DNA of 64,000 bases from Bacillus sp. 1NLA3E (lineage in GTDB: Bacteria > Bacillota > Bacilli > Bacillales > Cytobacillaceae): the NCBI RefSeq assembly GCF_000242895.2, contig NC_021171.1:4002001-4066000 (forward strand), written 5' to 3'. This document shows, piece by piece, positions 16,814 through 25,915 of this stretch (position 1 is the first letter of the stretch; the number at the start of each line of letters is the position of its first letter). The notes beneath the pieces are model-generated. The model did not search any database. It worked only from the letters and a program-made list of their open reading frames with translations, and had not been told where the DNA came from. Made by a program: the position numbers and the translations under genes.

Positions 16814-18031
16814 TTATAATAGATTAAATTTACCCTTTTTCATAACAAGGCCTGCTCCGCCAATCATCAATAGGGCACGATTATCGACCATTTTTTTCAT
16901 AAAAGATGCCTTTGCACCAAACACTTTCTTACCAAATACCAAGCCAATTGCATCATCATGACCAAGTGAACATACAGAACCTTTTATATCAGGCTTAAAT
17001 GATTCAAGCTCTGCTTTGTCTCTAACTAATGCAGCTAAGTTTCTTGCACATACTTCACCTTGTTGCATCGCAATTTGAGCAGTAGGTGGGTAAGGTCGGT
17101 TAATTTCTTCATTTATCATTAAAGAACAGTCTCCAATGACGAAAATATGATCGCTGCCTGGAACTCTTAAATCAAGTTGAATTTTTACACGTCCGCGCAT
17201 TGATTCAATCCCAGACTTTTCAATGATTGAGTTACCTCTAACCCCAGCAGCCCATACAACAGTGCCAGCTTTTATTTCTTCAACTTCATTTTCACTTTTT
17301 GCAACAATAATCCCTTCAGGAGTACATTCTTTTATGGCAGTGCCAATTCGGAATTGAACACCCTTTTTCTCTAATTGAGCAACAGCGTAGCTTACTAATT
17401 CAGGATCAAATCCTGGTAAAACCATTGGTGCTGCTTCAACACAAATGAGCTTAACCCTATTTTGTTCTACATCATATTCACGACATAGTTCAGGAATTCG
17501 ATTAGCCATTTCACCTAAAAACTCAATTCCAGTGAATCCAGCTCCACCAACTACAATAGTTAGGCGTTCATCTTTCTTCTCTTCTTCCGTTTGATAGGTA
17601 GCAAATTGAAGCTCAATATGCTCTCGAATTTGTCTTGCAGCGTTAACATTTACAATTGAAAATGCGAAATCTTTCAATCCCTTAATTCCAAATGTTTCCG
17701 ACTCCCCGCCAAGTGCGATAACAAGATAATCATAAGAAAGCTCTCTATTTTCTAAAATTACCTTCTTTTCAGCGGTATTTACTTCAATTGCACAATCTTG
17801 TATAAAATGAACTTTACTGCGTTCAATAACATTATCAATTGGATAACGAACACGGTCATGATGAAGTGTTCCAGCAGATGCCTCATGAAGCCAAGTAGTT
17901 TCATAATGGTAATCGTTTTTATTTACAAGAGTAATCTCTGCTTCATTAACACCAAGCATCTTTTGTAATTTTGTAACGGTCATTAAGCCACCGTATCCCG
18001 CACCTAATACAACTATTTTTGACTTTCTCAA
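16814..18031 (-). CDS. yumB: Type II NADH dehydrogenase YumB
   Basis: A 405-residue pyridine-nucleotide disulphide oxidoreductase-type flavoprotein. The FAD-binding GAGYGG is at residues 10-15, the NADH-binding [16 protein letters not shown] near 170 and the second FAD contact is [21 protein letters not shown] segment is typical of NDH-2 enzymes, which pass electrons from NADH to menaquinone without pumping. The start is TTG with AAGTG seven bases upstream. It is divergent from yumC, which also encodes a flavoprotein. Confidence 0.88.
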   Translation of the reverse strand: MRKSKIVVLGAGYGGLMTVTKLQKMLGVNEAEITLVNKNDYHYETTWLHEASAGTLHHDRVRYPIDNVIERSKVHFIQDCAIEVNTAEKKVILENRELSYDYLVIALGGESETFGIKGLKDFAFSIVNVNAARQIREHIELQFATYQTEEEKKDERLTIVVGGAGFTGIEFLGEMANRIPELCREYDVEQNRVKLICVEAAPMVLPGFDPELVSYAVAQLEKKGVQFRIGTAIKECTPEGIIVAKSENEVEEIKAGTVVWAAGVRGNSIIEKSGIESMRGRVKIQLDLRVPGSDHIFVIGDCSLMINEEINRPYPPTAQIAMQQGEVCARNLAALVRDKAELESFKPDIKGSVCSLGHDDAIGLVFGKKVFGAKASFMKKMVDNRALLMIGGAGLVMKKGKFNLL

Positions 18032-18356
18032 AGTATATCACTTCACCTTTTCCAATATATTTTTCAGTAAAATACACTCTTTTTATTCCGTACGTTCATT
18101 ATCGCTTAAAAGATTGTGAGGTATTTCACGTTCATAGACATAAAAATGTTCTAAAAATGTCACAAAAAATTAACATAATTCCTAATTATAATATTCCATT
18201 TCAGTTTCTTTTTCAAGCAAGAAAAATAGTTATCCAAAAATTACAATTTTGTAATAAATCAATCATCCCCAAATCCCACCAATTTTTAGAGTAATTGATT
18301 AATTTGTGGTATTATAAATTACGTGAATATTTACAGATTGTTTGGGGGGGTTCAAA
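18032..18356. other. Divergent promoter region between yumB and yumC
   Basis: AT-rich. A plausible -10 region lies at 18311-18318 (TATTATAA), about 40 bases before the yumC start. A GGGGGGG run at 18344-18350 is the yumC ribosome binding site. No convincing operator or RNA structure was found. Confidence 0.45.
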
Positions 18357-19352
18357 GTGAAAGTAGATAAGCAAGTTTATGACATTACAATCATTGGCGG
18401 AGGGCCCGTTGGATTATTTACCGCATTTTATGGTGGTATGAGACAAGCCAGCGTCAAAATAATCGAAAGTTTGCCACAACTTGGCGGACAATTGGCAGCG
18501 CTTTATCCGGAAAAATACATATATGATGTAGCAGGTTTTCCAAAAGTTAGAGCTCAAGAATTGGTAAACAATTTAAAGGAACAAATGGCAAAATTCAACC
18601 CAACAGTAGCGCTTGAGCAAGCTGTTGAAAAAGTTGAAAAGCAAGATGACGGCATTTTCAAATTAACCACTAATAATGAAATCCATTACACAAAAACTAT
18701 CATTATTACTGCTGGGAACGGTGCTTTCCAACCACGCCGTTTAGAATTAGAAAGTGCTACTCAATATGAATCAAAAAATCTTCATTACTTTATTGATGAT
18801 TTGAACAAATTTGCAGGTAAAAAAGTAGTTGTTTTTGGCGGTGGCGACTCTGCTGTTGACTGGACAATGATGCTTGAACCGATTGCAGAAAAAGTAACGA
18901 TTATTCATCGTCGCGATAAATTTAGAGCTCATGAGCACAGCGTTGAAAATCTTCAAAACTCAAAGGCTGAGATTAAAACTCCTTTTGTACCAGCAGATTT
19001 AGTTGGCGACGATAACGGAATTAAGCAAGTCGTGATTGATCATGTGAACGGGGAGCAACGTGAAGTAATTGATGTAGATTCAGTCATCGTCAACTACGGT
19101 TTTGTTTCATCTTTAGGTCCGATTAAAGAATGGGGCTTGAATATTGACAAAACTTCAATCGTTGTCAATTCAAGAATGGAAACAAACATCCCTGGTATTT
19201 ATGCTGCAGGTGATATTTGTACTTATGAAGGAAAAGTTAAGCTTATTGCATGCGGATTTGGTGAAGCACCAACTGCAGTTAATAATGCAAAACAATTTAT
19301 CGATCCAAAAGCTAAGATCCAACCGCTTCATAGCTCTTCGATGTTTAATTGA
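18357..19352 (+). CDS. yumC: Ferredoxin/flavodoxin-NADP+ reductase YumC
   Basis: A thioredoxin-reductase-like FNR of 331 residues. FAD site: [24 protein letters not shown] site: [17 protein letters not shown] with [13 protein letters not shown]-terminal FAD contact: [20 protein letters not shown]. No CxxC redox pair is present, which separates it from thioredoxin reductase. It reduces ferredoxin or flavodoxin with NADPH. The start is GTG at 18357 with a seven-G ribosome binding site six bases upstream; the TTG at 18342 overlaps that site. Confidence 0.92.
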   Translation: MKVDKQVYDITIIGGGPVGLFTAFYGGMRQASVKIIESLPQLGGQLAALYPEKYIYDVAGFPKVRAQELVNNLKEQMAKFNPTVALEQAVEKVEKQDDGIFKLTTNNEIHYTKTIIITAGNGAFQPRRLELESATQYESKNLHYFIDDLNKFAGKKVVVFGGGDSAVDWTMMLEPIAEKVTIIHRRDKFRAHEHSVENLQNSKAEIKTPFVPADLVGDDNGIKQVVIDHVNGEQREVIDVDSVIVNYGFVSSLGPIKEWGLNIDKTSIVVNSRMETNIPGIYAAGDICTYEGKVKLIACGFGEAPTAVNNAKQFIDPKAKIQPLHSSSMFN

Positions 19353-19394
19353 ACAGAAAATCGAAAGCGTATTCCCTTTTAAGAATATTAAAAT

Positions 19395-19432
19395 AAAAAG
19401 CAAAGTGAGTTTCTACATTCACTTTGCTTTTT
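19395..19432. terminator. Terminator downstream of yumC
   Basis: Arms AAAAAGCAAAGTGA and TCACTTTGCTTTTT around a 10-base loop. Confidence 0.88.
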
Positions 19433-19517
19433 AGCGTAAATTTAGCATTCTTCAGGTATCGTAAATCCGCCACCTATTATAGCCTTTACCGGGATGCTAT
19501 CATTTTTGCTTGAAGTT

Positions 19518-20543
19518 TTAACCCCCACTTACTGCTGCAGTAAATTGGCGTTGATATTTATTAACCAAAGCAGGTACATTTCGAATATAGTTTTGGGTCT
19601 CAGAGATGTACAAATACCTTGAGTTGAGTACGTTTCCAGGACCGGCATTATAAGCAGCCAACGCCATTTCAAGGCTTCCAAAACGATTAAGCTGAATAGC
19701 TAAATATTTGGTTCCTCCTTCAATGTTCTGACCAGGATCGTAAGGATTAACTCCTAACCCCTGGGCCGTTCTAGGCATTAACTGCATTAATCCGATTGCT
19801 CCTGCTGGACTTTGGATATCAGGATTACCCCCAGATTCTTGTTCAATAATAGCTGCTATTACAGCAGGTTCGATTCCGTATTTTGTTGAGGCAGCTTGAA
19901 TTTCCTTGCCCCACCTCATTACTTTATCAGATGAATCATATTCAACAACCACTTGTTTGTCCCCTACGACCTTTACAATCATTGGTTTTCCATCTTCAGT
20001 CATAATCCTAACAGTTGCCATATCCAGAAAGGCATTAAAACCGTCCTTAAGATTGGTTTTAATGATTTCCCAATCAGATAAGGGTACCTTTGTATCCGAT
20101 GTCTTGACATCTGCAACTTCTATTTTGTATTCGGTTAGATCCTTGAATTTGCTATTTTTAGCAATTTCCTTACTTATACTTGTTAAGCTTTTATTTTTAT
20201 TTTGGGCACTGCTTTCTAGACCTACCTTTGAAGCTACCAGCTGAACAGTATTCTTGATGTTGGTCTTAAAAATCTCTAACTTTTCCTTTTTATAAGCTAT
20301 TGTATCGGTGATGCTCAACTTACCATCCATTGAAAGCAAGGAAACCTGCTTACCACGAGGTTCCAAATGTGCTAGTTTGTCAATCATCCAGTCTTCCATT
20401 GGCGTCCAATTAACTTTTCCAGCACCATAAATCAACAAAGCCATTATTCCTATTAGAATAAAGATTTTGCGAAAAAAGGGCCAAATCCACCCCTTCATAA
20501 CATGCTTAATATTTTTTTGTATTTGCACAAGATTTTTATTCAA
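19518..20543 (-). CDS. Membrane-anchored lytic transglycosylase (SLT domain)
   Basis: A 341-residue protein. One transmembrane segment near the N-terminus (IFILIGIMALLIYGAGKV) is followed by a long extracytoplasmic linker. A C-terminal SLT domain runs from about residue 225: VIAAIIEQESGGNPDIQS (catalytic Glu in the ES pair), GAIGLMQLMPRTAQGLG and ALAAYNAGPGNV. It should cleave peptidoglycan glycan strands, as the CwlQ/YjbJ type does. The start is TTG with GAGG eight bases upstream. Confidence 0.88.
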   Translation of the reverse strand: MNKNLVQIQKNIKHVMKGWIWPFFRKIFILIGIMALLIYGAGKVNWTPMEDWMIDKLAHLEPRGKQVSLLSMDGKLSITDTIAYKKEKLEIFKTNIKNTVQLVASKVGLESSAQNKNKSLTSISKEIAKNSKFKDLTEYKIEVADVKTSDTKVPLSDWEIIKTNLKDGFNAFLDMATVRIMTEDGKPMIVKVVGDKQVVVEYDSSDKVMRWGKEIQAASTKYGIEPAVIAAIIEQESGGNPDIQSPAGAIGLMQLMPRTAQGLGVNPYDPGQNIEGGTKYLAIQLNRFGSLEMALAAYNAGPGNVLNSRYLYISETQNYIRNVPALVNKYQRQFTAAVSGG

Positions 20544-20696
20544 GAGAGATTCCTCGCTTTTGTCATTACTTGAATTAATTATTCCATATCTTATTTACCA
20601 CTAGGAACCTTTTTTCTCTGAAATTTTGACAATATTACATCGAGTTTAGATATTGAAATTTATAGGAAGGAGCGGATAATCAACTTTTATTTAAAT

Positions 20697-20870
20697 GACT
20701 GTGTTAAAGCTCAATGTTGATTTTTTGCACAATGTTGATTGGAGTGGAAGGCGCGAGACTCCTGCGGGAGCAGCGGGACAGGTGAGACCCCGCAGGCGCT
20801 TTAGCGCCGAGGAGGCTCACCGCCCGCCCCGCGGAAAGCGAAGCGCCTGGAACGGAAATCAACATTCTAG
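20697..20870 (+). repeat. Repeat A copy 4, left part, interrupted by the insertion sequence
   Basis: Begins GACTGTGTTAAAGCTCAATG (first G of the terminus changed to A in the second position) and continues to CAACATTCTAG. The last 12 bases, TTTAACAGAGCC, are found at 22686-22697 on the far side of the IS. Together they make a 186-bp element. Confidence 0.92.
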
Positions 20871-20973
20871 CATTCCTGTAGAACGTTATTTTTCGAGTTT
20901 GAAAAAAATAGGGCTCCTCAGTAAGATATGAGTAAGACACCACTCAAACTCAACCTTAAGGAGGAACCCTACT

Positions 20974-22248
20974 TTGAAGTTTAAAATGCAAAACAAACAA
21001 AATCAACTAATAGAAAGAATTTCCGTTAAACATCTTGTTGTTGGGATAGATATTGCTCAACAATTACATGTAGCCCGAGCTGTTAATTTCCGCGGAATTG
21101 TAGTTGGTGATCCACTTACATTTACTAATAATGAAGAAGGATTTTCTAGTTTATTAAAATGGATTAATAATCTTCAAAGAATAAACAATTTAGATGAATC
21201 TATTGTTGGGATGGAACCTACTGGACACTATTGGATTAATCTTTCAAAATGGCTTTTTAAGCATAATATTGAAGTGGTAACGGTAAATCCCTATTTAGTA
21301 AAAAGAAATAAAGAAAATCGTGATAATACTCAATCTAAAAGTGATAAAAAAGATGCTTTGGTTATAGCTGATATGGTGAAAAACGGTTACTACTCTGAGG
21401 TTAGGCCTACATCTGAGTCATTTGAAAAACTTAGGGTTCTTATGTCTAATCGTGATGTAGTTGTTAAGCGTCTCGTAAGTTCTACTAACCAATTAAATCG
21501 GTGGGTAGATATTGTATTTCCCGAACTCCGACAGGTGTTTAAAGATATTACCGCTAAAGGGGCAATTGCAACCCTTCGTCTATTCCCATCCCCTGTAGAA
21601 TTAGGAACTATGGAGCCCGAGGAAGTAATAATGGGTTGGAAATCAATCATGAAGAGACAACCTGGTTTAAAAAAGGCACTATTACTCATTCAGGTAGCTG
21701 GAAAATCAGTTGGAACAAAGCAAGCACTTGATGCTTATAAATTTCATTTGGAACAATTATTAGAGGAATATGATTTAGCTTTAAAACAACTCGAAAGAGT
21801 GGAGGAACAAGTTACTGATGCTCTATTAAAGATCCCTTTCGCTTATAAATTACTTGCCATTAAAGGCATTAGTGTAATTTCATTGGCAGGTATTTTAGGT
21901 GAGGCAGGAGATTTAAGTGGTTTTTCTCATGGGAATTCTTTGCTTCGCCATGCTGGATTACACTTAGCTGAAGCAAGTTCAGGGAAGTGGAAAGGTCAAA
22001 TTGTCATCTCTAAGCGAGGAAGGTCTAGACTACGACGTTTCCTATATTTAGCTACAATGAGTCTTGTAGCGAATAATCCGGAATTTAAAGCAATTCACTC
22101 CTATAATGTAAAAGTAAAAAAGATGAAGAAAATGAAGTCAATCATGAAATTGATTGGGAAACTTGCGAGGATTTTTGTGGGCATCGCTCGCCGAAATGAG
22201 TTCTACTGTCCTGAAAAAGTTAACCACATTATTGTGTTGGCAGCATAG
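20974..22248 (+). CDS. IS110-family DEDD recombinase (IS1111-type transposase)
   Basis: A 424-residue protein. The N-terminal RuvC-like DEDD domain shows Asp26 in VGIDIAQQLHVARA, Glu81 in GMEPTGHYW, and Asp124 and Asp127 in SKSDKKDALVIADM. A central coiled helical linker (about 225-290) leads to the C-terminal Transposase_20 domain: LAIKGISVISLAGILGEAG, RHAGLHLAEASSGKWKG with candidate catalytic serines, and RGRSRLRRFLYLATM. The start is TTG with AAGGAGG about ten bases upstream. The frame is intact, so the element may be active. RNA-guided target choice is known for this family. Confidence 0.93.
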   Translation: MKFKMQNKQNQLIERISVKHLVVGIDIAQQLHVARAVNFRGIVVGDPLTFTNNEEGFSSLLKWINNLQRINNLDESIVGMEPTGHYWINLSKWLFKHNIEVVTVNPYLVKRNKENRDNTQSKSDKKDALVIADMVKNGYYSEVRPTSESFEKLRVLMSNRDVVVKRLVSSTNQLNRWVDIVFPELRQVFKDITAKGAIATLRLFPSPVELGTMEPEEVIMGWKSIMKRQPGLKKALLLIQVAGKSVGTKQALDAYKFHLEQLLEEYDLALKQLERVEEQVTDALLKIPFAYKLLAIKGISVISLAGILGEAGDLSGFSHGNSLLRHAGLHLAEASSGKWKGQIVISKRGRSRLRRFLYLATMSLVANNPEFKAIHSYNVKVKKMKKMKSIMKLIGKLARIFVGIARRNEFYCPEKVNHIIVLAA

Positions 22249-22326
22249 TTACGATAGAACCTTGAACTAAATCTGATTTCTTAAATGTGACACCAAAAAT
22301 AAATTAGATAACAGAATTGTATAAAC

Positions 22327-22527
22327 CGAATGCTGGCTTATTCGCAGGATAATAAATATGTACGGAGTACCAGATTTGTTAAACAAAAGGGCATAGACCC
22401 ATTAATCTAGCTTGACTGGCCTCCACCCCTTGGGTAGGCATGACGAAGGAATGAAAGGGCAATTGACCCGTTGAGACATGGGAGGGAAAGCCTCCAGGGG
22501 CGGCGTGGAGCATGTACATCACATGGT
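22327..22527 (+). ncRNA. Candidate bridge RNA (seekRNA) of the IS1111-type element
   Basis: Lies in the long 3' non-coding end. An opening hairpin CGAAT/ATTCG is at 22327-22344. A long-range stem, ATGTAC 22358-22363 with GTACAT 22514-22519, encloses two similar loops. Target loop: TGTTAAAC (22377-22384) is complementary to GTTTAACA on the right of the insertion point, and TCTAG (22406-22410) equals the left flank through the AG core. Donor loop: AGGAATG (22447-22453) is complementary to the IS left end CATTCCT, and GGGAG (22480-22484) equals the IS right end through AG. Each loop holds the same internal stem, GGGCA...GACCC (22389-22400 and 22457-22469). The donor loop is closed by CTCCACCCCT 22421-22430 with AGGGG...GTGGAG 22496-22510. 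Pairing was read by eye; expression is unproven. Confidence 0.8.
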
Positions 22528-22685
22528 AAAAATTGGGGTTATTATTTATCCCTTTATTTCACTATGCCTCCACGAGCCAATAATGATCTGAATTCATTCC
22601 ACTTAACTGTTAATTCAAAATATGGGACTATGAAATCCTGCGAATTAGCGAGCATTCGGGAGAAAATCGCATTAAACTGAGGGAG

Positions 22686-22697
22686 TTTAACAGAGCC
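22686..22697 (+). repeat. Repeat A copy 4, right terminus
   Basis: TTTAACAGAGCC, the last 12 bases of the copy whose left part is 20697-20870. The flanks (ATTTAAAT at 20689-20696; ATAAATAA at 22698-22705) are AT-rich but not a clear duplication. Confidence 0.85.
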
Positions 22698-22863
22698 ATA
22701 AATAAATATTACTCTATATATAATTGATAAGGTAATACCAAATTAACCCATTTTAATATTACCTTCGAAGAACAATATCCAAGCTGTTCTGAGCCATAAA
22801 AAAAACCCCTCAAATAGTTATGCTTTAGACATTAACTATCGAGAAGGCATGTAATTCAAAACC

Positions 22864-23226
22864 TTAACATTCCTCTGGTGTGCCTGTATTCGTTGCTGTT
22901 TTAAAGGATGAGCCGCATCCGCATGATGCAATTGCATTCGGATTATCGATGGTAAAGCCGCCACCCATCATCGATTCTTTAAAATCAATGATTGTTCCCT
23001 TGAGGACTGGTTCGCTTTCTTTATCAACAAGGACAGTGATGCCATGTTGTTCCAACTTAATATCATCTTCATTTATTTCATGATCAAAACCCATACCGTA
23101 TGACAAACCGCTACAGCCTCCGCCTTTAACAGCGACTCGTAAAAAAGCGCCTTCTTCTTCATTTTGCTTCATCATGTCTTTAATTTGAAAGGCTGCTGCC
23201 TCGCTAATAGTAATTATTTGTTCCAT
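22864..23226 (-). CDS. yutM: A-type Fe-S carrier protein YutM (ErpA/HesB family)
   Basis: A 120-residue protein with the three A-type carrier cysteines: Cys38 in GGGCSGLSYGMGF and Cys102/Cys104 in ASCGCGSSF. It should accept Fe-S clusters from the SufBCD scaffold and hand them to target enzymes. It fits with sufCDSUB and yutI in the same window. The C-terminus carries an extra cysteine (TPEEC). No neighbour is cotranscribed; the IS lies just downstream. Confidence 0.9.
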   Translation of the reverse strand: MEQIITISEAAAFQIKDMMKQNEEEGAFLRVAVKGGGCSGLSYGMGFDHEINEDDIKLEQHGITVLVDKESEPVLKGTIIDFKESMMGGGFTIDNPNAIASCGCGSSFKTATNTGTPEEC

Positions 23227-23363
23227 TCATATCCCACCTTTCTACAGCTCACTGTACTATTAGTATATACACCAATAATATATGACTCAACTAATCAGTT
23301 TCCCCATTTTAACAAGCGGATAAAACCTTGATTAGTGTCTATCTTCTGTAAGAGATAAGGATG

Positions 23364-23418
23364 TACTTACGCTTTTCGGTTTATCTAGCTACAGCGCCTA
23401 GCCGCTGTAGCTTTTCAG
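23364..23418 (-). repeat. Repeat B remnant
   Basis: On the minus strand reads GAAAAGC, then CTAGGCGCTGTAGCTAGATA and GAAAAGCG, resembling a repeat B copy with most of the interior deleted. Confidence 0.45.
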
Positions 23419-23419
23419 T

Positions 23420-23659
23420 TTAAAACATTGGGTTTTCTTCTATATATTGATATATATTTTCAAGTAGTTCGTCTGGGGTGGAGCCTTTGACAATTTCCCC
23501 ATTCACTACGGCAAAAAGGGTATCTTCGCAAATGCCGCAGTAACTCAGACAACCATATTCAATTGTATCTATATTTGGGTCCTTTTGAAGAGTTTCGAAA
23601 ACCCTTTGGGAACCTTTAACTAAATTGCCAATACAAAATTCAACCATTGGATTGATCAT
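23420..23659 (-). CDS. yuzB: YuzB, DUF1450 family
   Basis: A 79-residue protein matching Yuz[10 protein letters not shown], then the cysteine pair in [18 protein letters not shown] and a C-terminus [13 protein letters not shown]. The family is uncharacterised; the CxxxCxxC-like arrangement suggests metal or redox binding. The ATG at 23659 has GAGAGGTG seven bases upstream. An ATG at 23647 is also possible. Confidence 0.83.
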   Translation of the reverse strand: MINPMVEFCIGNLVKGSQRVFETLQKDPNIDTIEYGCLSYCGICEDTLFAVVNGEIVKGSTPDELLENIYQYIEENPMF

Positions 23660-23983
23660 ATCCCTCACCTCTCACTTCTCTATCAACTTTATATCCTACT
23701 TTATTAATAAAAAAACGTCAATTTAATATTCGTAAACTAATGTCAAGTTTTTGTGTATTAAATGTTGAGATTTTGTGACATTTTCGATATACTGTTAAGT
23801 GGTTTAAATAGTAGAATTTTACTATTATGTGTGTGATATCATTTCGTTTTCAAAGTATCCATTGTTTTCTTCAACAAGGAACTTTTACAATCCAAGAATC
23901 AACCAATCAATGTAACGTTGCATTTTTTAAAATTGGGATAGATCAAGAATGCAGTATACACTGCTACAAAGGGGAAATTACGA
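23660..23983. other. Divergent intergenic region between yuzB and yutJ
   Basis: AT-rich. Contains a short palindrome TAGTA...TACTA at 23809-23822 and AAAGGGG shortly before the yutJ ATG. No gene or structured RNA was recognised. Confidence 0.4.
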
Positions 23984-25051
23984 ATGAAAAATCTTGTTAT
24001 TCTTGGTGGAGGATATGGGGGTATGAGAGTTTTGCAACGACTGTTGCCAAACCAATTGCCGGATGATGTTTCAATAACACTGGTAGACAGAGTTCCATAT
24101 CATAGTTTAAAAACTGAATTTTACGCTCTTGCAGCGGGTACCATTTCTGATCAACACGTTCGTGTACCTTTTCCTACACATCCCCGTTTACAGATTAAGT
24201 ATGGGGAAATTACTTCTATTAATCTAGCGAATAATTCCATTTCCTTTAATGACCAAGAAACAATCAGCTATGATGATTTAATCATCGGATTGGGATGCGA
24301 GGATAAGTATCACCATGTTCCGGGTGCTGATCAATTTACCTTTAGCATTCAAAATATCGAAAAAGCGCGGAATACCTATCAAGCATTGAATAATCTTCCA
24401 TCTGGGTCGGTTGTAGCAATTGTTGGAGCAGGTTTAAGTGGAGTTGAATTAGCTAGTGAATTGAACGAGAGCCGAAAAGATTTAAAAATAAAATTATTTG
24501 ATCGTGGGAATTTTATTTTATCTACTTTTCCGGAAAGATTAAGCACTTATGTAGAAAATTGGTTTGATACCAATGGCGTAGACATTATCAATAACGCCAA
24601 TATTACAAGAGTGGAAGAAAACGTCTTGTATAATCATGATGCGCCTATGAATTTTGATGCTATTGTTTGGACTGCTGGAATCCAACCAAGTAAGGTGGTT
24701 AGAGAACTTGATGTAGAAAAAGACCCTCAAGGTCGTGTCGTACTCACCACTCAACATAATATTCCAAACTCCGAAAATGTTTATGTACTTGGAGATTGCG
24801 CAAGCTTGCCATATGCACCTAGTGCTCAACTTGCTGAAGGACAAGCAGAACAAATAGTTCAAGTATTATTAAAACGCTGGAATGGTGAAGCACCACCTGA
24901 ATCCTTCCCAGCTATTAAACTTAAGGGTGTACTGGGTTCTCTCGGAAAAAAACACGGATTCGGATTGCTCGCAGACCGTCCTATTACGGGTAGAGTAGCA
25001 CGATTGTTAAAATCAGGAATTCTCTGGGTATATAAATATCATAACGGATGA
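23984..25051 (+). CDS. yutJ: NADH dehydrogenase-like flavoprotein YutJ
   Basis: A 355-residue NDH-2-type flavoprotein, paralogous to YumB. It opens NLVILGGGYGGMRVLQRL (FAD), has VVAIVGAGLSGVELASEL (NADH), IVWTAGIQPSK and NVYVLGDCASLPYAPSAQ (second FAD contact). It is shorter than YumB at the C-terminus, so membrane association or quinone as acceptor is less certain. Its neighbours are Fe-S and redox genes. Confidence 0.85.
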   Translation: MKNLVILGGGYGGMRVLQRLLPNQLPDDVSITLVDRVPYHSLKTEFYALAAGTISDQHVRVPFPTHPRLQIKYGEITSINLANNSISFNDQETISYDDLIIGLGCEDKYHHVPGADQFTFSIQNIEKARNTYQALNNLPSGSVVAIVGAGLSGVELASELNESRKDLKIKLFDRGNFILSTFPERLSTYVENWFDTNGVDIINNANITRVEENVLYNHDAPMNFDAIVWTAGIQPSKVVRELDVEKDPQGRVVLTTQHNIPNSENVYVLGDCASLPYAPSAQLAEGQAEQIVQVLLKRWNGEAPPESFPAIKLKGVLGSLGKKHGFGLLADRPITGRVARLLKSGILWVYKYHNG

Positions 25052-25090
25052 TCATTTAGGCGAGGGATACTACCCCCGCCTTTTTTAAAT

Positions 25091-25191
25091 AGGCTCTGTT
25101 AAACAATTCTGGTGATTTCCGCTGCAGGCACTCGCTTTCCGCTCCAATCAACAGAATGCTCAAAAATCAACATTGTTCTTTAACGCAGCCT
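25091..25191 (-). repeat. Repeat A copy 5, core deleted
   Basis: Only 101 bp. Both termini are present (GGCTCTGTTAAAC at the left, TTTAACGCAGCC at the right), but the whole GC-rich hairpin core is missing. The join CTCGCTTTCCGCTCCAATC fits a deletion between two TTCCGC direct repeats, which flank the core in the copies at 14536 and 33519. Confidence 0.85.
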
Positions 25192-25198
25192 AAATATA

Positions 25199-25525
25199 TT
25201 AAAGACCTTTATATCCTCTCTTCTCCATTTCAGCAAAAATATTTTTCAATCTTGGGCTCCCCTCTGCTACAACATTTCCATCTATTACGACAACTGGATA
25301 AAACAAATTTTCGTCGATGATCTTCCTTGCAAATTTTTGTTTAATCGCATCGTTTGGAGGTTCGAAAATATCTACATAGGTCAGGAAAAATTGCTGGTTT
25401 GGATATTTCCTGCTTATTGCAGCCTCTAACCACTCATACGTCTCTTTTGAGGACGGGAGTGAGACACAGCTAGGGCAAACTTGTTCTGTGCCATATACGA
25501 CGATTTCAACGATTGTATCCTCCAT
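25199..25525 (-). CDS. yuzD: YuzD, DUF1462 thioredoxin-fold protein
   Basis: A 108-residue protein with a CxxC pair in GTEQVCPSCVSLPSS near the N-terminus and a thioredoxin-like end (YPVVVIDGNVVAEGSPRL). This is the DUF1462 layout. It probably acts in thiol or Fe-S-linked redox; it lies opposite yutI, an Fe-S scaffold. GGAGCGGTG is upstream of the ATG. Confidence 0.82.
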   Translation of the reverse strand: MEDTIVEIVVYGTEQVCPSCVSLPSSKETYEWLEAAISRKYPNQQFFLTYVDIFEPPNDAIKQKFARKIIDENLFYPVVVIDGNVVAEGSPRLKNIFAEMEKRGYKGL

Positions 25526-25664
25526 TTCACACCGCTCCCTTACCGTTCATATTATTTATTAATATTTTAATATTATTTACCATTGAATGTTAGTTTTAAG
25601 TCTTAGGGAATAGATTTTTACGGTTATTGTGATTATAATAAGATTAAGGAAAGGAGTAGATTTA

Positions 25665-25901
25665 ATGGTTGATCAAGATTTGTTAGCGCAAGTACAAGAA
25701 GTATTAGATAAATTGCGTCCATTTCTTTTACGTGATGGAGGAGATTGTGAGTTAGTTGATATTGAGGACGGTATTGTAAAATTACGTCTTCTAGGTGCCT
25801 GCGGAAGCTGCCCTAGTTCAACAATCACGTTAAAAGCTGGAATCGAACGGGCATTATTAGAAGAAGTTCCAGGTGTAGTTGAAGTAGAACAAGTCTTCTA
25901 A
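25665..25901 (+). CDS. yutI: NifU C-terminal domain protein YutI (NfuA-like)
   Basis: A 78-residue protein consisting of a single NifU C-terminal domain with CxxC (Cys46 and Cys49 in [18 protein letters not shown]). It should bind or carry a [4Fe-4S] cluster in the cytoplasm. AAAGGAG precedes the ATG at 25665; the longer frame from 25629 has no site. Confidence 0.9.
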   Translation: MVDQDLLAQVQEVLDKLRPFLLRDGGDCELVDIEDGIVKLRLLGACGSCPSSTITLKAGIERALLEEVPGVVEVEQVF

Positions 25902-25915
25902 AAAAAATTTACGAA

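Larger units (their letters stand above)
20871..22685 (+). mobile_element. IS110-family (IS1111-type) insertion sequence inside a repeat A terminus
   Basis: About 1815 bp. The left end is CATTCCTGTAGAACG and the right end is AAACTGAGGGAG. Joining 20870 to 22686 restores the uninterrupted repeat sequence CTAGTTTAAC seen in sister copies at 2930 and 3845. Both junctions carry the dinucleotide AG (CT on the other strand), the short core exchanged by IS110-type recombinases, and there is no longer target duplication. Imperfect inverted sequences lie about five bases inside each end. The non-coding part is short on the left (103 bp) and long on the right (437 bp), the IS1111-type layout. Confidence 0.92.

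Noticed and set aside
18160-18180. Possible Rex-type site (TGTTAATTTTTTGTGACA on the minus strand) near yumB
   Set aside because: Symmetry is poor against the TTGTGAA-N4-TTCACAA form; not strong enough to list.
20695-20943. Open frames on both strands (about 78 codons each)
   Set aside because: They lie in the GC-rich repeat A core; similar frames arise in other copies (33496-33907, 51541-51819). Shadows of the repeat.
22471-22680. 69-codon open frame in the 3' end of the insertion sequence
   Set aside because: It overlaps the candidate bridge RNA, has no ribosome binding site and its composition is that of structured RNA.
23827-24066. 79-codon frame upstream of and overlapping yutJ
   Set aside because: No ribosome binding site and it overlaps the start of the well-supported yutJ in another frame.
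25091-25191. Independent small RNA gene
   Set aside because: The ends match repeat A termini exactly; it is a deletion derivative of that family.
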